From: an uncultured Clostridia bacterium
GTDB lineage: Bacteria > Bacillota > Clostridia > TANB77 > CAG-508
Assembly: GCA_944386315.1 (NCBI GenBank)
Contig: CALXAS010000053.1
Location: 1 to 9,824, forward strand
Direction: 5' to 3'
Length of the DNA: 9,824 nucleotides
Shown piece after piece: positions 6,277 through 9,824 of this stretch. Numbering within the stretch: the first letter of the stretch is position 1; every line of letters starts with the position of its first letter. The position numbers and the translations under genes were made by a program. The notes beneath the pieces are model-generated. The model had not been told where the DNA came from, ran no database searches, and was given only the letters and a program-made list of their open reading frames with translations.

Positions 6277-9200
6277 TATTTTACTACTTCCACTGCCATT
6301 TTCAAATTCTCTCCATTGACTGTAGTTTCTGTATAATCGTTCCTTTCTGCATCGTAGTAAATATGATTAGAAAGCGTATCTGTTTTTAATTGTTCTTCAT
6401 ATTTCTTTACAATGCTTTCTAGTTTTTCGTTTCCTGCTAGATAAAGATGAATTCTATCTAATACTTCAAATCCACTATCTTTTCTCATATTTTGTACCTT
6501 AGATAAAATCTCTCTAATATAGCCTTCTTCTTTTAACTCTTCTGTAATAGTGGTATCTAATACAACACCTATTTCGCCTTCTCCACTAAAAGCAAAACCT
6601 TCTTTTCCTTGCATTGTAATTAATAGATTGTCTTTATTTAGTTCTATTTCTGTACCATCTATGCTAATTGTTTCTGTATCACCTTTTTGTATTTTTAAAG
6701 CAAGTTCCATTTGGTCTTTCTTTGCAATTTCTTGTTTAATTTGCGGAATTAGTTTTCCATAAGCTTTTCCTAAAACTGGTAGGTTTGGTTTTATTTCAAA
6801 ATTAACGTAATCTGACATTTGTGCTCCTAGCACTACCTTTTTGATATTTAGCTCATCTTTTACAATATCACCATAATATTCTGGTAATTCTTGAGCAGAA
6901 ATTAGCATTTCAGAAAGTGGTTGTCTATTTTTGATATTAGCAGCATTTCTTGCACTTCTTCCTAATTTTACAATTGTATAAGCAAGTCCCATTTCTTTTT
7001 CTAACTCTTTGTTAATTGCTTTTTCATCTGCTACTGGCCAATCACATAAATGTACACTTTCTGGTGCTTTGCTATCTAATCCAACTACTAGATTTTGGTA
7101 GATTTCTTCTGTAACAAATGGTACAAATGGTGCAGCTACTTTAGATAAAGTTACTAATACTTGATATAGTGTAGCAAAAGCTGCTTTTTTATCTTCTGTC
7201 ATTTCATGTGCCCAAAATCTTGCTCTATTTCTACGTACATACCAGTTAGATAACTCATCTGTAAATTCTTCTATCTCTAATGCTGCATTTGTAATGTCAT
7301 ATTGCTCTAATTTTTGGTCTATATCTTTTACCAATGTATTTAATTTTGATAAAATCCATTGATCCATTACATTAGTGCTATTTATCTTGCCGAAAGTTAA
7401 TGGATTGATTTGGTCAATTTCTGCATATAGCACATAGAAAGAATATACATTCCATAAAGTAGATAAGAATTTTCTTTGTGTTTCTTCTACATCTTTAATA
7501 GAGAATCTTGTTGGAAGCCATGGTGCAGAAGATGTATAGAAATGCCAACGTGTAGCATCTGCTCCTACTGTATTTAGTACATCAAATGGATCTACTACAT
7601 TGCCTAAATGTTTTGACATTTTAAGTCCTTTGCTATCTAGTACATGCCCTAATACAATACAATTTTCAAAAGGATTGGTATCAAATATACAAGTAGAAAT
7701 AGCAAGTAATGTATAGAACCATCCTCTTGTTTGGTCTACTGCTTCTGAAATGAATTGTGCTGGGAAATTTTGTTTAAAGATTTCCTCATTTTCAAAAGGA
7801 TAATGCCATTGTGCAAAAGGCATTGAACCAGAATCAAACCAGCAATCAATTACTTCTTTTTCTCTTATCATTTCTTTTCCACATTCTGGACATTTTAAAT
7901 GGATTGGGTCTAAGTATGGTTTATGAAGCTCTACTCCTTCTGGAACGTTAATTCCTTTTTCTTCTAATTCTTTTCTACTACCAATACATTCTAAATGTCC
8001 ACAAGAACTACATCTCCAAATTGGAAGTGGTGTTCCCCAATATCTATCTCTAGAAATACCCCAATCGATAACATTCTCTAAGAATTTTCCAAAACGTCCT
8101 GTACGAATGGTATCTGGCATCCAATGAATTTTATTGTTATTTTCTAATAATTTGTCGCGCACTGCTGTCATTTTTATAAACCAACTTTCTTTTGGATAAT
8201 ATAAAAGTGGTGTATCACATCTCCAGCAATGTGGATAACTATGCATATGTTTTGCAGAACCAAATAATTTATTTTGTCTTGCAAGCCAAATACAAATATC
8301 TTTGTCGCAATCCTTTACAAATTTTCCAGCCCATGGCTCTACTTCTGAAACAAATTTTCCTTCTTTATCTACTAAGTTCACAAAGGCAATTCCATTTTGT
8401 TTAGAAACAAAGCTATCATCTTCACCATAAGCAGGTGCAATGTGTACAATACCTGTACCGTCTTCTATCGTAACGTAGTCTCCATGAATGACAACAAATG
8501 CTTTTCCATCTACTTTAGCAAATGGCATTAGTTGTTCATACTTCATTCCTAATAATTCGCTACCTTTTACTTCTTTTAATAGCTCATATTCCATTCCTTT
8601 TAATACTTGTGAAATTAAATCTTTTGCTAAAATATAGATTTCTGGATTTCCTTCTTCTTGCATTTTTCCATCTATAATTGGTCTTTCTACTTTTACGTAA
8701 GCATAAGTATAGGCTTTGTTAACACAAAGTGCTAAGTTGGAAGGAAGTGTCCATGGTGTAGTAGTCCATGCTAAAAAGTAAGTATTGTCTTCTCCTACTA
8801 CTTTGAATTTACAAGTACAAGTTAAATCTTGCACATCTTTATATCCCTGTGCTACTTCATGAGAAGAAAGTGCAGTTCCACAACGTGGGCAATATGGCAT
8901 TACTTTATGTCCTTCATATAGAAGTCCTTTATCCCACATTTGTTTTAATGCCCACCATTCAGATTCTATATAATTATCTTGGTAAGTAACATAAGGATCT
9001 TTCATATCTACCCAGAAACCTGTTTTCTTTGTCATTTCTTCCCACATAGATACATAAGTAAATACGCTATCTTTACATTCTCCAATAAATTTCTCTACCC
9101 CATATTCTTCTATTTGTTGTTTTCCTGAAATACCTAATTTCTTCTCTACTTCTAATTCTACTGGTAGTCCATGTGTATCCCAACCAGCTTTACGAATAAC

Positions 9201-9437
9201 ATCATATCCCTTCATTACTTTATAACGAGGTATAATGTCTTTAATTACCCTTGTTAATACATGCCCTACATGAGGCTTTCCATTTGCTGTAGGTGGTCCA
9301 TCATAAAAAGTAAAATATTTTTTCCCTTTGTTTTTGTCAAAGTTCTTTTGGACAATATTTTCTTTATCCCATAAGTCTCTTACTTCTTTTTCCATGCCTA
9401 CAAATCCATCTTGTTTCAATTCTACTTTTTTATACAT
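6276..9437 (-). CDS. ileS: Isoleucyl-tRNA synthetase, type 2 (long, eukaryote-like form)
   Basis: A complete 1053-residue class I synthetase that charges tRNA-Ile in the cytoplasm. The ATP-binding HIGH motif is HVGH (56-59) in DGPPTANGKPHVGH, and the KMSKS loop is KMSKH (606-610) in GLKMSKHLGNVVDP. The editing (CP1) domain shows WTTTPWTLPSN (224-234) and GIVHIAPAYGEDD (329-341), so proofreading of Val-tRNA-Ile is expected. Cysteine pairs CPRC (183-186), CSSC (476-479) and CPEC (516-519) can bind zinc. The anticodon-binding region starts after about 650, and the last ~150 residues form the extra C-terminal region usual in this type. Length, HVGH context and KMSKH place it with IleRS2, not the ~920-residue type 1; type 2 enzymes are known to be less sensitive to mupirocin. 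AGGAG lies eight bases before the ATG, and the gene follows the DUF1653 gene by 20 bases under the same T-box. Confidence 0.97.
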   Translation of the reverse strand: MYKKVELKQDGFVGMEKEVRDLWDKENIVQKNFDKNKGKKYFTFYDGPPTANGKPHVGHVLTRVIKDIIPRYKVMKGYDVIRKAGWDTHGLPVELEVEKKLGISGKQQIEEYGVEKFIGECKDSVFTYVSMWEEMTKKTGFWVDMKDPYVTYQDNYIESEWWALKQMWDKGLLYEGHKVMPYCPRCGTALSSHEVAQGYKDVQDLTCTCKFKVVGEDNTYFLAWTTTPWTLPSNLALCVNKAYTYAYVKVERPIIDGKMQEEGNPEIYILAKDLISQVLKGMEYELLKEVKGSELLGMKYEQLMPFAKVDGKAFVVIHGDYVTIEDGTGIVHIAPAYGEDDSFVSKQNGIAFVNLVDKEGKFVSEVEPWAGKFVKDCDKDICIWLARQNKLFGSAKHMHSYPHCWRCDTPLLYYPKESWFIKMTAVRDKLLENNNKIHWMPDTIRTGRFGKFLENVIDWGISRDRYWGTPLPIWRCSSCGHLECIGSRKELEEKGINVPEGVELHKPYLDPIHLKCPECGKEMIREKEVIDCWFDSGSMPFAQWHYPFENEEIFKQNFPAQFISEAVDQTRGWFYTLLAISTCIFDTNPFENCIVLGHVLDSKGLKMSKHLGNVVDPFDVLNTVGADATRWHFYTSSAPWLPTRFSIKDVEETQRKFLSTLWNVYSFYVLYAEIDQINPLTFGKINSTNVMDQWILSKLNTLVKDIDQKLEQYDITNAALEIEEFTDELSNWYVRRNRARFWAHEMTEDKKAAFATLYQVLVTLSKVAAPFVPFVTEEIYQNLVVGLDSKAPESVHLCDWPVADEKAINKELEKEMGLAYTIVKLGRSARNAANIKNRQPLSEMLISAQELPEYYGDIVKDELNIKKVVLGAQMSDYVNFEIKPNLPVLGKAYGKLIPQIKQEIAKKDQMELALKIQKGDTETISIDGTEIELNKDNLLITMQGKEGFAFSGEGEIGVVLDTTITEELKEEGYIREILSKVQNMRKDSGFEVLDRIHLYLAGNEKLESIVKKYEEQLKTDTLSNHIYYDAERNDYTETTVNGENLKMAVEVVK

Positions 9438-9457
9438 GTCTTTTTCTCCTCTCCTTT

Positions 9458-9718
9458 TTATTTTAAATAATTTTTTTCTATTTCCTCTGCTAACTCAAAT
9501 CTATGTTTTTGTCCTGTAATATTATCTGGTCTTTCTGGAATTTCCTCTAAAAACATTTTTTCTGGTCTTACCCAAATCATACGATTATCCTCTCTTTGGT
9601 ATAGTGGTTTATATACTACCATTCTCTCTTTTGTTTCGGAATCATACGCTACGTTTTCTACAAAATAATAATTTCCTTTAAAATGTCTGTACACTCTTCC
9701 TATTTTTAATTCTTCCAT
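9458..9718 (-). CDS. DUF1653 domain protein
   Basis: A small 86-residue protein that is almost entirely a DUF1653 domain. Motifs are VYRHFKGNYYFVE (9-21), YDSETKERMVVYKPLY (25-40), IWVRPEKMF (48-56) and QKHRF (70-74). It has no signal peptide or membrane helix and is probably cytosolic. No biochemical function is established for the family that I can name. The start is well supported by AGGAGG eight bases before the ATG. It is the first gene after the T-box terminator and is followed by ileS after 20 bases, so its expression should rise together with ileS when tRNA-Ile is uncharged. Only the C-terminal tail (75-86, acidic and basic residues) lies beyond the domain. Confidence 0.9.
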   Translation of the reverse strand: MEELKIGRVYRHFKGNYYFVENVAYDSETKERMVVYKPLYQREDNRMIWVRPEKMFLEEIPERPDNITGQKHRFELAEEIEKNYLK

Positions 9719-9765
9719 TTTTTAATCCTCCTTTTCTTATCCAGCATGTACCATATGAATACATG

Positions 9766-9824
9766 AAAAGAGCCCTTCTCCTAATAACTTTTAGGACGAA
9801 AAGGCTCTTTTTTTCCGCGGTACC
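9766..9824 (-). promoter_or_regulatory. T-box riboswitch, 3' part (T-box motif and terminator/antiterminator), cut by window end
   Basis: On the minus strand GGTACCGCGG (9815-9824) is the 3' portion of the conserved T-box, whose UGGN binds the tRNA acceptor end. It is followed by a terminator hairpin with outer arms AAAAGAGCC (9803-9811) and its complement (9766-9774), and a further partly paired stem. CGTCCT (9793-9798) is the usual 3' strand of the antiterminator and lies inside the terminator's 5' half, as expected for mutually exclusive folds. Stem I and the specifier loop are outside the window, so tRNA-Ile specificity is inferred from ileS downstream. The promoter is also outside. Confidence 0.9.

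Noticed and set aside
8192..8404. 70-codon plus-strand frame inside ileS
   Set aside because: It lies fully antisense to well-conserved ileS coding sequence and has no family features.
9745..9765. Six-base inverted repeat CATGTA/TACATG between the T-box terminator and the DUF1653 ribosome binding site
   Set aside because: The stem is short and AT-rich with a nine-base loop; it is expected by chance and no function can be supported.

Overview
The window comes from an AT-rich, low-GC Firmicute, most likely an uncultured anaerobic Clostridia-type bacterium. The basis is the codon and base composition, a T-box leader in front of isoleucyl-tRNA synthetase, a ChW-like surface repeat, a TIGR04086-type membrane protein, WG repeats and AGGAGG-type ribosome binding sites. 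The species cannot be named from the sequence. All genes except the leftmost fragment lie on the minus strand, so the text below reads them from right to left.

Right part (9824 to 6243): the 3' end of a T-box riboswitch (T-box motif plus terminator/antiterminator) leads into a DUF1653 protein and then ileS. The ileS product is a 1053-residue isoleucyl-tRNA synthetase of the long, eukaryote-like type 2 form. A symmetrical 34-base terminator palindrome touches the ileS stop codon. The leader and both genes look like one operon controlled by uncharged tRNA, presumably tRNA-Ile.

Middle (6220 to 4815): a gene with its own promoter (perfect TATAAT) encodes a membrane-anchored extracellular protein. 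It has a jelly-roll carbohydrate-binding-like domain followed by an HEFLH zinc-metallopeptidase motif. The reading frame is broken at a run of five G (minus strand, 5269-5273). Removing one G gives a continuous 450-residue protein, so the two open frames are best read as one frameshifted gene or a sequencing error.

Left-middle (4797 to 955): queA and tgt, two steps of queuosine tRNA modification, are followed by a membrane-anchored protein with a stalk-like domain and five WG-type repeats. These three appear to be co-transcribed. A possible 22-codon ORF overlaps the queA start as ATGA. After the WG gene come two tandem REP-like hairpins and a perfect 15-bp terminator-like hairpin.

Left end (908 to 1): a four-helix TIGR04086 membrane protein, a family that in Bacillus also lies near queA-tgt, meets a plus-strand gene tail to tail with stop codons overlapping by three bases. 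The plus-strand gene is cut by the window edge and has a ChW-like C-terminus. I see no CRISPR array, rRNA or tRNA gene, intact insertion sequence, phage gene or recognisable defence system. The most unusual items are the frameshifted metallopeptidase and the REP-like hairpin pair.
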